A DNA stretch of 64,000 bases from Geoalkalibacter ferrihydriticus DSM 17813 (GTDB lineage: Bacteria; Desulfobacterota; Desulfuromonadia; Desulfuromonadales; Geoalkalibacteraceae), in NCBI RefSeq assembly GCF_000820505.1, contig NZ_JWJD01000001.1:993314-1057313 (forward strand), given 5' to 3'. The notes under the pieces were generated by a model that ran no database searches, had not been told where the DNA came from, and saw only the letters and a program-made list of their open reading frames with translations. Shown in pieces: positions 38,421 through 47,350 of the stretch; positions within the stretch are counted from its first letter, which is position 1; every line of letters begins with the position of its first letter. The translations under genes and the position numbers were made by a program.

Positions 38421-39646
38421 AGGACAGCCTTTGCTTGGCCCTGGACCTCGGTACGACCACACTGGTCGGGCGGTTGCTCGGTGCGTCCGGGGCGGTGCGG
38501 GCCGCGGGGCGTTGTTCGAATCCCCAGGGCGTGGTAGCCGGTGATATTATTCGGCGCCTGGAGGCGGCGCGGGACGGGCGGGCCCTTGAGCTGCAAGAGC
38601 AGTTGGCGGGTGGTGTGCGCACCTTGAGTGGCGAGCTATTGCGCCAGGCTGGCGCGGGCCGCGAGGAACTTGCGGTGGTGGCGATTGCCGCGAATCCGGG
38701 CATTGCGCATTTGCTGGCCGCCGAGCCGGTCGAGAGTCTGTTGTTTCCTCCCCATCGTCCTTCCTTTCGCGGCGGCGCATTTTTCCCGGCCACCCGCTTC
38801 GGGCTTGATTTCCCCTGTCCGGTTTATCTCTTTCCCCTGGTCTCCGGCTATGTGGGGGGTGACCTGACGGCCTTTCTGTTTGGTCGCGGCGAGCCTGCCG
38901 AGGCCACCCTGCTGGTCGACATCGGCACCAATGCCGAACTCGCGCTCTATGCCGGGGGAAACTGGCTGGTCAGTTCGGTCGCTGCGGGACCAGCCTTCGA
39001 GGGAGGCGATATCACCTGCGGCATGCAGCGCTGCGCGGGGGCGGTCGAGGGGGTGCGGTTGGTCGAAGATCGCCTGGTGCTTGAGGTGGTGGGTCAGGGC
39101 GTCCCGCGCGGTATCTGCGGCAGCGGCCTGGTGGCGGCGGTGGCCGCAGGGTTGGCGGGTGAACTGATTGATGAGGCCGGAACCCTGCGCGCACCGGAGC
39201 AGGTGGCGACCAACCTGGCACGCTATCTTGGCGAAAAGGATGGGCAACGGGTGCTGCGCCTTTATCGCGATGCCGCAACCGACCTCTATCTTACCCAGGA
39301 AGACATTCGCGCCTTTCAGCTCGCCAAGGGGGCGGTGCATGCTGGAGTCGCCTGTCTGCTGGAGCGTGCCGGGGCGCATCCCGAAGCCTTGCGCGAGGTG
39401 GTGGTCACGGGCGCGTTCGGCACCTCCCTGGGGCGAAAAACCCTGAAAAAAGTTGCCATGCTGCCGGAATCCGTGATAGAAAAAGTGCGATTTGAGGTGG
39501 ATGGAGCCCTGCAAGGCGTCGAGCGTTTTCTGACCACCGCCGGAGCTGAGTCGCGAGTGGCGCAATTGGCCGCGGCCCTGCGCCCTTATCCCCTGTCCGG
39601 CACCCCTGCCTTCGAAAAGGCTTTTATCGCAGCGCTCAATTTCTGA
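38414..39646 (+). CDS. ASKHA-fold ATPase related to corrinoid activator RACo (DUF4445)
   Basis: About 410 residues from a TTG at 38414; a TTG at 38372 would start inside a repeat. The actin-like ATP-binding motifs are [14 protein letters not shown] near residue 8, [13 protein letters not shown] near 165, [12 protein letters not shown] near 234 and [16 protein letters not shown] near 335. DUF4445 proteins reduce inactive Co(II) corrinoid proteins; canonical RACo carries an N-terminal [2Fe-2S] ferredoxin domain that is absent here. Electron donor and corrinoid partner are unknown. The start codon is uncertain. Confidence 0.8.
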   Translation: MSKDSLCLALDLGTTTLVGRLLGASGAVRAAGRCSNPQGVVAGDIIRRLEAARDGRALELQEQLAGGVRTLSGELLRQAGAGREELAVVAIAANPGIAHLLAAEPVESLLFPPHRPSFRGGAFFPATRFGLDFPCPVYLFPLVSGYVGGDLTAFLFGRGEPAEATLLVDIGTNAELALYAGGNWLVSSVAAGPAFEGGDITCGMQRCAGAVEGVRLVEDRLVLEVVGQGVPRGICGSGLVAAVAAGLAGELIDEAGTLRAPEQVATNLARYLGEKDGQRVLRLYRDAATDLYLTQEDIRAFQLAKGAVHAGVACLLERAGAHPEALREVVVTGAFGTSLGRKTLKKVAMLPESVIEKVRFEVDGALQGVERFLTTAGAESRVAQLAAALRPYPLSGTPAFEKAFIAALNF

Positions 39647-39670
39647 AAACCGCCGTCACCGTCGGTTTTT
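39646..39670 (+). terminator. Terminator after the ASKHA gene
   Basis: AAAACCG pairs with CGGTTTT around a 10-base loop and runs into a T-tract, directly after the stop codon. Confidence 0.6.
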
Positions 39671-39713
39671 TTTGTTTTTTCGGCATTCTAAACCTATGGG
39701 AAAGGATTGCTTC

Positions 39714-41279
39714 ATGGCCGCCATCAAGCGTGCTCTCATCAGTCTCTCGGACAAAACCGGCATTGTCGAATTCGCTCGCGAACTCGCCAGTTTCGGGGTG
39801 GAGATCCTCTCCACCGGTGGTACCGCCAAATTGCTGCGCGACAGCGGTCTGGTCGTCAAGGACGTTTCCGATTTCACCAAGTTCCCCGAAATGCTCGACG
39901 GACGGGTCAAAACTCTGCATCCCAAGGTCCACGGAGGGCTGCTCGGTCTGCGCGACAATCCCGAACATGTCGCGACCATGGCCGAACATGGCATCGAGCC
40001 CATCGATATGGTGGTGGTCAATCTCTACCCCTTCGAAGCCACCGTCGCCAGAGAGAGTTGCACTCTTGAAGATGCCATCGAGAACATCGACATCGGCGGC
40101 CCCACCATGCTGCGCAGCGCCGCCAAGAATAATCGCGACGTTACGGTTATCGTCGACCACGGCGACTACTCCGGCGTTCTTGCGGAAATGAAGGCCAGTC
40201 AGGGCGCGGTTTCCCGAGACACCAATTTCCGCCTGGCGGTCAAAGTCTATCAGCACACCGCGGCCTACGACGGGGCCATCTCCAATTGGCTGGGTAAAAA
40301 ACTCGGCGAGGAGACCAGGGATTTCCCTCCGACCCTGAGTCTGCAGTTTCACAAGGCGCAGGGCATGCGTTATGGGGAAAATCCCCACCAGAAAGCCGCC
40401 TTTTATGTGGAAAAGGAAATCCGCGAGGCCTGCATTTCCACCGCCCACCAGTTGCAGGGCAAGGAGCTGTCCTACAACAATATCGGCGACACCGATGCCG
40501 CCCTCGAATGCGTCAAGCAGTTCAGTGAGGGGCCGGCCTGTGTCATCGTCAAACACGCCAACCCCTGTGGCGTCGCCCTGGGCGCGAATCTTCTCGAAGC
40601 CTATGAGCGGGCCTTTGCCACCGATCCCGAATCGGCCTTCGGCGGCATCATCGCCTTCAACCGCGAACTCGATGCCGCCACCGCCAAGGCGATCGTCGAC
40701 AAGCAGTTCGTCGAGGTCATCATTGCTCCGCGGGTCAGCGCCGAGGCCTCGCAGGTGGTGGCCGCCAAGAAGAACGTGCGCCTGCTTGAATGCGGGTTCT
40801 GGTCCGAACAGTCGATGGATCGTCTGGATTTCAAGCGGGTCAACGGCGGGCTGCTGGTGCAGGATACGGATCTCGCCCTGCTCGACGAGATCAAGGTTGT
40901 GACCAGACGCCAGCCCAGCGACCAGGAGATGGAGGATCTGCTCTTCACCTGGCGGGTGGCCAAGTTCGTCAAATCCAACGCCATTGTCTACGGCAGGGCC
41001 GGCAGGACCATCGGCGTCGGCGCGGGACAGATGAGTCGCGTCAATTCGGCTCGCATCGCCGCCATCAAGGCCGAGCATGCGAAGCTTGATGTCAAGGGCT
41101 CGGTCATGGCTTCCGATGCCTTCTTCCCTTTCCGCGACGGCATCGACAATGCCGCCGCGGCCGGTATCGCTGCGGTCATCCAGCCCGGAGGATCCATTCG
41201 CGACGAGGAGGTCATCGCCGCCGCCGACGAACACGGCATGGCCATGGTGTTCACCGCCATGCGGCATTTCCGGCATTGA
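39714..41279 (+). CDS. purH: Bifunctional AICAR transformylase / IMP cyclohydrolase
   Basis: 521 residues from the ATG at 39714 (AAAGGA upstream); two earlier ATGs in frame lack ribosome sites and homology. Last two steps of purine synthesis. N-terminal MGS-like cyclohydrolase domain (about 1-195: [39 protein letters not shown]); C-terminal transformylase (about 200-521: [13 protein letters not shown], the KHANPCGVA segment near 280, and the [10 protein letters not shown] segment near 465). Followed by a double palindrome and purD. Confidence 0.96.
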   Translation: MAAIKRALISLSDKTGIVEFARELASFGVEILSTGGTAKLLRDSGLVVKDVSDFTKFPEMLDGRVKTLHPKVHGGLLGLRDNPEHVATMAEHGIEPIDMVVVNLYPFEATVARESCTLEDAIENIDIGGPTMLRSAAKNNRDVTVIVDHGDYSGVLAEMKASQGAVSRDTNFRLAVKVYQHTAAYDGAISNWLGKKLGEETRDFPPTLSLQFHKAQGMRYGENPHQKAAFYVEKEIREACISTAHQLQGKELSYNNIGDTDAALECVKQFSEGPACVIVKHANPCGVALGANLLEAYERAFATDPESAFGGIIAFNRELDAATAKAIVDKQFVEVIIAPRVSAEASQVVAAKKNVRLLECGFWSEQSMDRLDFKRVNGGLLVQDTDLALLDEIKVVTRRQPSDQEMEDLLFTWRVAKFVKSNAIVYGRAGRTIGVGAGQMSRVNSARIAAIKAEHAKLDVKGSVMASDAFFPFRDGIDNAAAAGIAAVIQPGGSIRDEEVIAAADEHGMAMVFTAMRHFRH

Positions 41280-41285
41280 TGGTGG

Positions 41286-41362
41286 CGTAGGGGCGCAGCA
41301 TGCTGCGCCCGGTGTCGGCGGTGGTGGTATTTGTCCAAGGGCGCACATGCTGCGCCCCTACG
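41286..41362. repeat. Double palindromic repeat between purH and purD
   Basis: Two inverted arms, 41286-41310 and 41339-41362, match except for one missing base. Each arm also contains a palindrome: the left is perfect, GGGCGCAGCATGCTGCGCCC at 41291-41310. The whole forms a long hairpin or cruciform inside the purH-purD transcript. GTAGGGGCG-type palindromes of this kind recur in delta-proteobacterial genomes. Confidence 0.8.
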
Positions 41363-41389
41363 AAGAATTTATCTCAGGAGGCAAGGTCA

Positions 41390-42667
41390 ATGAAGATTCT
41401 GGTTGTCGGTGGCGGTGGTCGTGAACATGCGCTGGTGTGGAAGATCGCTCAATCGTCTCGGGTGTCGCATGTCTGGTGCGCACCGGGTAACCCCGGAATC
41501 GCCCGCCATGCCGAATGCGTACCTATTGCCGCAACCGATATCGATGCCTTGCTCGAATTTGCTCTGGAGCAGGATGTCGATCTGACGGTGGTCGGCCCCG
41601 AAGCGCCTCTTACCCTGGGCATCGTCGATCGCTTCCGCTCCGCCGGCCTGACTATTTTCGGCCCTTCCCGCGCGGCTGCGCGTCTGGAGGGGAGCAAAGG
41701 TTTTTCCAAGGATCTCATGGCCAAATACGGCATACCTACAGCCGCCTATCGGCGCTTCACCGATCGCGACGAAGCCGTGGCTTACATTCGCAACCAGGGT
41801 GCGCCCATCGTGGTCAAGGCCGACGGCCTGGCCGCCGGCAAAGGCGTGGTGGTGGCGGCAAGCATTGATGAGGCCGTTGCGGCGGTGGACAACATGATGA
41901 TTGCCGGGGCCTTTGGTGAAGCCGGTGCCGAAGTTGTCATCGAAGAATTCATGGAAGGTGAAGAGGCCTCTTTCTTTGTGTTTACCGATGGTAAAAATAT
42001 CCTGCCCTTGGCTTCGGCGCAGGACCACAAACAGATTTTCGACGGCGACCAGGGGCCCAACACCGGTGGCATGGGCGCCTATTCACCGGCGCCGGTGGTC
42101 ACGCCGGAACTCTATGAGAAAATCGTCAATAAAATTGTGCGCCCCACCATCAGTGGCATGGAGCGCGAGGGTTGTCCTTATGCCGGAATCATTTACATCG
42201 GTCTGATGATTGTCAAAGGTAAACCGAAAGTTATCGAGTACAATGCCCGCTTCGGCGATCCTGAAGCCCAACCGCTGCTGGTACGCCTCAAATCCGACAT
42301 CGTTCCGGTGCTGCTGGGCTGCGCGCGCGGTGAAATGCGCCAGAGTGAACTTGAGTGGCATGATAAAGCGGCGGTCTGTGTGGTCATGGCTTCGGGCGGC
42401 TATCCCGGCGATACGCAGACCGGCTTTCCCATTTCCGGCCTGGACGATGCGGAAAAAATCGATGACCTTATCGTCTTCCATGCCGGCACCGCTTCGAAGG
42501 ACGGCCAGGTCATCAACAAGGGCGGCCGCGTGCTGGGTGTTACCGGCCTGGGCAAGACCGTCGCGCAGGCCATCGACAAGGCCTACCAGGGCGTGAAGGT
42601 TATCTCCTGGGAAGGGGCACAGTACCGTAGCGATATTGGCCGGAAGGCTCTGAATCGCGACAACTGA
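41390..42667 (+). CDS. purD: Phosphoribosylamine-glycine ligase
   Basis: 425 residues from the ATG at 41390 (AGGAGG upstream). ATP-grasp enzyme, second step of purine synthesis, joining phosphoribosylamine and glycine. N-terminal MKILVVGGGGREHAL, ATP-grasp segments IVVKADGLAAGKGVVVA near 143 and QDHKQIFDGDQGPNTGGMGA near 210, and FGDPEAQPLL near 288. Same direction as purH across the palindrome. Confidence 0.97.
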   Translation: MKILVVGGGGREHALVWKIAQSSRVSHVWCAPGNPGIARHAECVPIAATDIDALLEFALEQDVDLTVVGPEAPLTLGIVDRFRSAGLTIFGPSRAAARLEGSKGFSKDLMAKYGIPTAAYRRFTDRDEAVAYIRNQGAPIVVKADGLAAGKGVVVAASIDEAVAAVDNMMIAGAFGEAGAEVVIEEFMEGEEASFFVFTDGKNILPLASAQDHKQIFDGDQGPNTGGMGAYSPAPVVTPELYEKIVNKIVRPTISGMEREGCPYAGIIYIGLMIVKGKPKVIEYNARFGDPEAQPLLVRLKSDIVPVLLGCARGEMRQSELEWHDKAAVCVVMASGGYPGDTQTGFPISGLDDAEKIDDLIVFHAGTASKDGQVINKGGRVLGVTGLGKTVAQAIDKAYQGVKVISWEGAQYRSDIGRKALNRDN

Positions 42668-42723
42668 GAAGCCGCTGCGCGCAGCCTTATGCGACGAATC
42701 GGTTGAAAGGCCGAGTGTTTTAC

Positions 42724-42750
42724 TTGACAAAAAGGTGTATGGGCCTTAAT
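42724..42750 (+). promoter_or_regulatory. Candidate promoter of the cytochrome cluster
   Basis: TTGACA at 42724-42729 and CTTAAT at 42745-42750, 15-bp spacer, 43 bases before the ATG of the first cytochrome. The -35 is perfect; spacing is short. Confidence 0.4.
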
Positions 42751-42793
42751 GTTTTTGAAACGGATTGGTTTCCAGCTCAGGAGGGTCTGTACC

Positions 42794-43117
42794 ATGAAAA
42801 TTCTTTGGCCTGTCGCGTTGATACTGTTGTTGTTTGCCGCAGCGCCGGTTTTCGCCGAACAGGCGCAGGGCGAAGTTCCCGATGAGGTGATTTTCCCGGC
42901 GCGACTCGGCGAGGTGCATTTCAGTCACGTCGACCACGCCCACTGGGTGCCGGATTGCACCGCCTGTCATCACACCGGTGACTTTCCCAAGTGCAGCTCC
43001 TGTCATGGGGTGCTGGAAGACGCGCGCAAAAAAACCGATGCCTTTCACATGCAGTGTAAAGGCTGCCACCGTGAGGAAGGTATCAGCACCGCCTGCACGG
43101 ACTGTCATATCCGCTGA
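42794..43117 (+). CDS. Small periplasmic tetraheme cytochrome c (c3/c7-like)
   Basis: 107 residues from the ATG at 42794 (AGGAGGG upstream), with a signal peptide ending VFA. Four CXXCH motifs: CTACH, CSSCH, CKGCH and CTDCH. Histidines upstream (HFSHVDHAHW) can supply distal ligands, as in class III cytochromes. It resembles the periplasmic PpcA-type shuttles of Geobacter but has four motifs rather than three. First gene of the electron-transfer cluster and preceded by its own promoter-like sequence. Confidence 0.88.
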   Translation: MKILWPVALILLLFAAAPVFAEQAQGEVPDEVIFPARLGEVHFSHVDHAHWVPDCTACHHTGDFPKCSSCHGVLEDARKKTDAFHMQCKGCHREEGISTACTDCHIR

Positions 43118-43141
43118 TTCCTCGCTCATTCTGCCCATCCC

Positions 43142-43178
43142 CAAACCGACGCCCGGTCTTCCGGCGCGTCGGTTTTTT
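43142..43178 (+). terminator. Terminator after the tetraheme cytochrome
   Basis: ACCGACGC-CCGG pairs with CCGG-GCGTCGGT (one bulge), followed by a run of Ts. Confidence 0.75.
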
Positions 43179-43214
43179 GTTGTGCCTGCCTGATTTTTGA
43201 CAGACCGAAAAAAA

Positions 43215-43320
43215 TTTACCGACGAGAGCGCGAAGATCGCTGAGAAAATCAGTGCGAGAACCTTGGTTTTTAGGCCGTCTCGAGCCTTACTCTGCGTGCT
43301 TCGCGCTCTCGGCGGTGAAA
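43215..43320. repeat. Inverted-arm intergenic repeat, copy 1
   Basis: Left arm 43215-43244 and right arm 43290-43320 are near-perfect reverse complements (core CGAGAGCGCGAAG). The same family recurs at 46201-46295. It fills much of the 304-base gap between two cytochrome genes; the rest shows only the terminator and a TTGACA too close to the start codon to be a -35. Confidence 0.75.
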
Positions 43321-43421
43321 AAGCATTTGTCGGAATGACCCATCTGCAACGGCATGTATTTTGTATGGCCATGAGAGAGATTGTCGAATGTTAATCAGAT
43401 AATTGACAGGAATTTTGGTTA

Positions 43422-45047
43422 ATGAACGATTTCCCGGTGCTTGCAGTTCGGCGCGGTTTTGCCAGGGCACGGCGCATCTTCCTGCTGCCGTCGCTATTTT
43501 TGTTGGGGTTGGTGTTGCTCCCGGCTCTGGTCCCAGCGGTTGAGGCCGCGGCTTTTGCCGGTGGTTGCCTAACCGCCGAATGCCATGGTGATCTGGGCAA
43601 ATCGCGGCATCTGCACGGTCCGGTGGCCATCGGCGAGTGTCTGAGTTGTCACCAGCCGAGCGCGGGCAAGCACCCCCAGGGTGGCGCAAGGATGGGTCTG
43701 GCGGCCGAGGGCGATGACCTTTGTCTGCTTTGCCATGCCGATCCGCGTGGCCGCCATGAGAATGCACATTCAGCCTTGGCCATGGGCTGCACAAGTTGCC
43801 ACGATCCCCATGGCGGGTCCAATGCCGGCATGCTTGCCCAGCCTGCGTCGCGGCTCTGCCTGAGCTGCCACGACAATCCGGCAGATGCCTTCGCGGCTCC
43901 CCATCGGCCGGTCAAGGCTGGCACCTGCACCCTGTGCCACCGGCCTCATTCCGGTTATGGCGAAGCCCTGCTCATCGCCCCCGGCGGCGACCTGTGCTTG
44001 CGCTGCCACAGTGGCGTCACGCGCGACAAGCAGCATTTGCACACCCCCGTGGGGCAGGGCGAGTGCACGGCTTGTCATGGCGCGCACGGTGGCAAGGAAA
44101 AAGGAATGCTGCCGTCGCGCGGCGCGCAATTCTGTGCGCAATGCCACAGTGGCCAGCAGGGCGCGCCGGTGCAGCACACCCCGGTACGCGAGGGCGATTG
44201 CACCGCCTGCCACGACGTGCATGGATCGGCTCATGCTTTTTCGCTGCCCGCCGCGGGCAATGAGCTGTGCCTTTATTGCCATGCCGACATGGAATCCTTG
44301 CGCGATATGGACAATCTGCACCCCGTGTTGGTGCAGGGTTGCGTTGAATGTCACGATCCGCACGGCGACCAGGCGGCGGCCATGCTGCCCGCCGTGGGCG
44401 ACGACCTGTGCATCAGTTGTCACGGCGATATCGGACGCCAGGTGGCCGAGGCCAAGTCGCACCATAGCGTGGTCGCCGATGAGGGGTGTGCCGTTTGCCA
44501 TGACCCCCATGGCACCGGGCATCACAAACTGCTCCACGAACCCGGCGCTCAGCTCTGCTTCGATTGCCATACGCCCATGGCTCAGACGGTCAACGACGCC
44601 GCTTTCGGGCATGGCCCGGTGGATATCGGAGAATGCTGGATCTGTCACAATCCTCATGGCGCCCCTTATGAACCGCTGCTCAATATTTACTACCCGGAAG
44701 AGTTCTACACCGACTTCCATCTCGGCAATTACGATTTGTGCTTTGCCTGCCACGATCATCAGGCTTTTATTTATGAGCGCACTGCCGATCTGACGGGATT
44801 TCGCAACGGCGACGCGAACCTGCACTATTTGCATGTCAATCGACCGGTGAAAAGCCGCACCTGTAAAAGCTGCCACGGGATACACGGCGCCGACCAGCCC
44901 AAGCTTATCAAAAGCCGCATTCCCGGTTTCGGCGCCTGGGAGATACCCATTCGTTTTGAGCAGCACGACACCGGTGCCACCTGCTTTGTCGGCTGCCACA
45001 AGCCCAAGACTTATGACCGGGTGAAGCCGGTGAGGTATTGGCCGTGA
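43422..45047 (+). CDS. Large multiheme cytochrome c, 19 heme-type motifs
   Basis: 541 residues with an N-terminal export segment (about 15-43). Seventeen CXXCH motifs plus one CX4CH (CLTAECH near residue 49) and one CX3CH (CFVGCH near 523). Repeated pairs of the form C-CH-DPHG and L-C-CH follow the doubled-CXXCH pattern. No lipobox, so probably periplasmic or released. In porin-cytochrome clusters a periplasmic multiheme protein of this kind feeds the outer-membrane conduit; this role is inferred from the neighbours. Confidence 0.93.
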   Translation: MNDFPVLAVRRGFARARRIFLLPSLFLLGLVLLPALVPAVEAAAFAGGCLTAECHGDLGKSRHLHGPVAIGECLSCHQPSAGKHPQGGARMGLAAEGDDLCLLCHADPRGRHENAHSALAMGCTSCHDPHGGSNAGMLAQPASRLCLSCHDNPADAFAAPHRPVKAGTCTLCHRPHSGYGEALLIAPGGDLCLRCHSGVTRDKQHLHTPVGQGECTACHGAHGGKEKGMLPSRGAQFCAQCHSGQQGAPVQHTPVREGDCTACHDVHGSAHAFSLPAAGNELCLYCHADMESLRDMDNLHPVLVQGCVECHDPHGDQAAAMLPAVGDDLCISCHGDIGRQVAEAKSHHSVVADEGCAVCHDPHGTGHHKLLHEPGAQLCFDCHTPMAQTVNDAAFGHGPVDIGECWICHNPHGAPYEPLLNIYYPEEFYTDFHLGNYDLCFACHDHQAFIYERTADLTGFRNGDANLHYLHVNRPVKSRTCKSCHGIHGADQPKLIKSRIPGFGAWEIPIRFEQHDTGATCFVGCHKPKTYDRVKPVRYWP

Positions 45048-45112
45048 GAGGGTACAGGGACAGAAACGAACCTGCCCGGATTTACACGGACCGACCAAAA
45101 GGGCGGAAGGGA

Positions 45113-46189
45113 ATGGCTGTTTGGCGCTGGATGGTGGTTTTTGCCGCGCTGGCGCTGCTGGGTGCCTGCGCGCCGGCGCAGCCGGATCGTCAGCGCTTTT
45201 TCTGGCCGCCGGACACCAGTGAAGCGCGCATCGAATATCTTGACTTTTACGAAAAGGCCGAAGATGTGCGGCGCGGCGCGCCGGCGCGCATCAGTGAGGC
45301 GATTCTGGGTCGCGAGAGGCCGCGACCGCTGTTTTCTCGGCCCGTGGATGTGGCCTCCGATGGTAAGGGACGCTTCTACGTCTCCGATGCCGAAAGTCGC
45401 CGCGTGCATGTCTTTGATCTGAATCGCTTCGAGACCCGCGTTCTGCAGGATGAGAACGGTCAACCTTTTGGCTTTCGCCTGCCTCACGGCCTGGCGGTGG
45501 ACGCCCAGGGATTGGTTTACGTGAGCGACATCCACGCCCACCAGATTTTCGTGTTTGGACCCGATGGCCGCAAACTGCGCAGTCTCGGGCAGGGACATCT
45601 GGAAAATCCCGCCGGGCTCGCCGTTTCCCCTGACGGGGCGCGTATCTGGACGGCCGAGCCCCAGCAGCACCGCTTGACCCGCCTCGACGCCGATGGAAAC
45701 CTGGTGCAGCGCCTGGGGCGGCGGGGCAACCGACCGGGCGGTTTCAACTACCCTCTGGACGTGGATCTGGATGCGCAGGGCAATCTCTATGTGCTCGACT
45801 CTCTCAACGCGCGTGTGCAGGTCTTCGACGGCGAGGGCAAGTTTCTGCGCCTGTTCGGCGAGCGCGGCACGGCCCTGGGTTCGTTTCAGATTCCCAAGGC
45901 GTTGGCCGTCGACCCTGAAGGTCATGTTTACGTCACCGACGCGCGCGCCCACCGCTTTGTGGTCTTTGACCTTGAAGGGCGCCACCTGCTTACTCTCGGC
46001 GCCAAGCACTCGGCGGCAGACGGTGTGGCGCCGGGGGGCTTTCTGCTGCCTGGCGGCATCGACGCCGACCCAGCGGGCGGCATCTACGTCGTCGACGGTC
46101 TGAATCGCATGGTGCACCGCTTTCAATACATCAACGATGAATGGCTCGCCGCGCATCCCATCAGGCCGGGCGAGGCAGCGGCGAAATAA
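45113..46189 (+). CDS. NHL-repeat beta-propeller lipoprotein (first)
   Basis: 358 residues from the ATG at 45113 (GGAAGG just upstream, close spacing). Lipobox LLGAC near residue 19. The N-terminal segment FFWPPDTSEARIEYLDFY is shared in pattern with the second NHL lipoprotein of the cluster. Six or so NHL blades follow (repeats of P-G-A-D-G-YVSD and R-V-VFD). NHL propellers bind partner proteins; beside multiheme cytochromes they may act as assembly or docking factors, which is inference. Confidence 0.9.
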   Translation: MAVWRWMVVFAALALLGACAPAQPDRQRFFWPPDTSEARIEYLDFYEKAEDVRRGAPARISEAILGRERPRPLFSRPVDVASDGKGRFYVSDAESRRVHVFDLNRFETRVLQDENGQPFGFRLPHGLAVDAQGLVYVSDIHAHQIFVFGPDGRKLRSLGQGHLENPAGLAVSPDGARIWTAEPQQHRLTRLDADGNLVQRLGRRGNRPGGFNYPLDVDLDAQGNLYVLDSLNARVQVFDGEGKFLRLFGERGTALGSFQIPKALAVDPEGHVYVTDARAHRFVVFDLEGRHLLTLGAKHSAADGVAPGGFLLPGGIDADPAGGIYVVDGLNRMVHRFQYINDEWLAAHPIRPGEAAAK

Positions 46190-46200
46190 ATCGAACGGGT

Positions 46201-46295
46201 TCACCGCGGAGACACAAAGGGCGCGGAGACCAGCAAGAGAAGTCTTGCCCTGCTCTTGTTTTTACTCCGCGGACTCAGCGTCCTCTGCGGTGAAA
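46201..46295. repeat. Inverted-arm intergenic repeat, copy 2
   Basis: Left arm 46201-46228 (TCACCGCGGAGACAC and following) and right arm 46265-46295 pair almost fully, with an inner CAAGAG/CTCTTG pair. Same family as 43215-43320; it resembles the common CACCGCGGAGACGCAGAG-type dispersed repeat of many bacteria. Confidence 0.8.
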
Positions 46296-46313
46296 AGGAC
46301 TTTGGGAGTTAAC

Positions 46314-47309
46314 GTGAACAGACGATTCGCAACAAACATCTTCTGCACCGCCCTGCTTCTGGGGCTGTTGCTGCTTGCCGCGCCGGCCATGGCGTTGCAG
46401 ATCGTCTACCCGGCGGATCGCACCTATGTGACCAAGTCCAACTACCTGATTCTCAAGACCGGCGATCCTCAGATCACCGGGGTGACGGTCACTCTGAACG
46501 GCACCGAGAGCGACCTCATCGACATCAGCGACGAGGTGTATCGCAATGCGTTTGGCGACATCATCATCCTGCTGCCCAACTGGCGCCCCGGCAACAACCA
46601 GATCGTGGTGGCCGGTTTTCGCGAAGGGCGACGGTTGGCGCGCGAGGCGGCCAACATCGTCTATCTGCGCGATCTCAGCGCCATTCCGCCCAAGGGCTTC
46701 GAGCCCTTTGTCATGCACACCCCTGAAGGCGAGGCCCTGTGTGCGCCTTGCCACCTCATGCAGCCGGTTCCGGCTGTGCGGCGCGGCGATACCGCCGCCA
46801 CCAACGCCTGCGGCGACTGCCATCAGGGGTTACTCGACAAGAAGCACGTCCACGGTCCGGCCGGGGTCTGGGAGTGCAGCGTTTGCCATCTCGAAGACAG
46901 CGAACCCAACCGCCACCGCCTGGTGGCGAGTGAAGCCGAGCTGTGCAACAGCTGCCATATCGGAAAAGTCGAGGAGTTCGAACAGCGGCGCTTCGCCCAT
47001 GGGCCCGTTGGCGTGGGGCTGTGCACCATCTGCCATGATCCCCATTCATCGGATCATTCCGGATTTTTGCGCGCCAAACCCAACGAAGTGTGTCTGGCCT
47101 GCCACGAAGGGCTCGATCAGGGCACGCATGTGGTGCGCGGCATCGGCGGCAAGCCCCATCCCCTGAGCGGGCCGGTGAACCCCTTGGATGAGCGCAAGGA
47201 GTTTTCCTGCGTCAGCTGTCACGACCCCCATGGGGGCGACACGCAGTTTTTGTTCCAGGGTGGAGCGCAAACCAAATTCGGTCTGTGCAACCTGTGTCAC
47301 CAGAAATGA
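46314..47309 (+). CDS. Octaheme cytochrome c with N-terminal beta-sandwich domain
   Basis: 331 residues from a GTG at 46314 (GGGAG upstream); earlier frame codons fall in a repeat. Signal peptide ending AMA. Residues about 28-125 form an Ig- or FnIII-like beta domain with no heme motifs; the rest has eight CXXCH motifs (CAPCH, CGDCH, CSVCH, CNSCH, CTICH, CLACH, CVSCH, CNLCH). Such fusions are seen in cytochromes that dock to an outer-membrane partner. It lies between the two NHL lipoprotein genes, 41 bases before the second. Confidence 0.92.
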   Translation: MNRRFATNIFCTALLLGLLLLAAPAMALQIVYPADRTYVTKSNYLILKTGDPQITGVTVTLNGTESDLIDISDEVYRNAFGDIIILLPNWRPGNNQIVVAGFREGRRLAREAANIVYLRDLSAIPPKGFEPFVMHTPEGEALCAPCHLMQPVPAVRRGDTAATNACGDCHQGLLDKKHVHGPAGVWECSVCHLEDSEPNRHRLVASEAELCNSCHIGKVEEFEQRRFAHGPVGVGLCTICHDPHSSDHSGFLRAKPNEVCLACHEGLDQGTHVVRGIGGKPHPLSGPVNPLDERKEFSCVSCHDPHGGDTQFLFQGGAQTKFGLCNLCHQK

Positions 47310-47350
47310 CGGAGTCTGATTCGTCGGCATTTATTCCAGGGAGAAAAAAG

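Noticed and set aside
42794-43117. Triheme c7 (PpcA-type) identity
   Set aside because: Four CXXCH motifs are present, so it is not a standard three-heme c7 protein.
43403-43408. TTGACA as -35 of the 19-motif cytochrome gene
   Set aside because: Only 13 bases separate it from the start codon, so there is no room for a -10 box.
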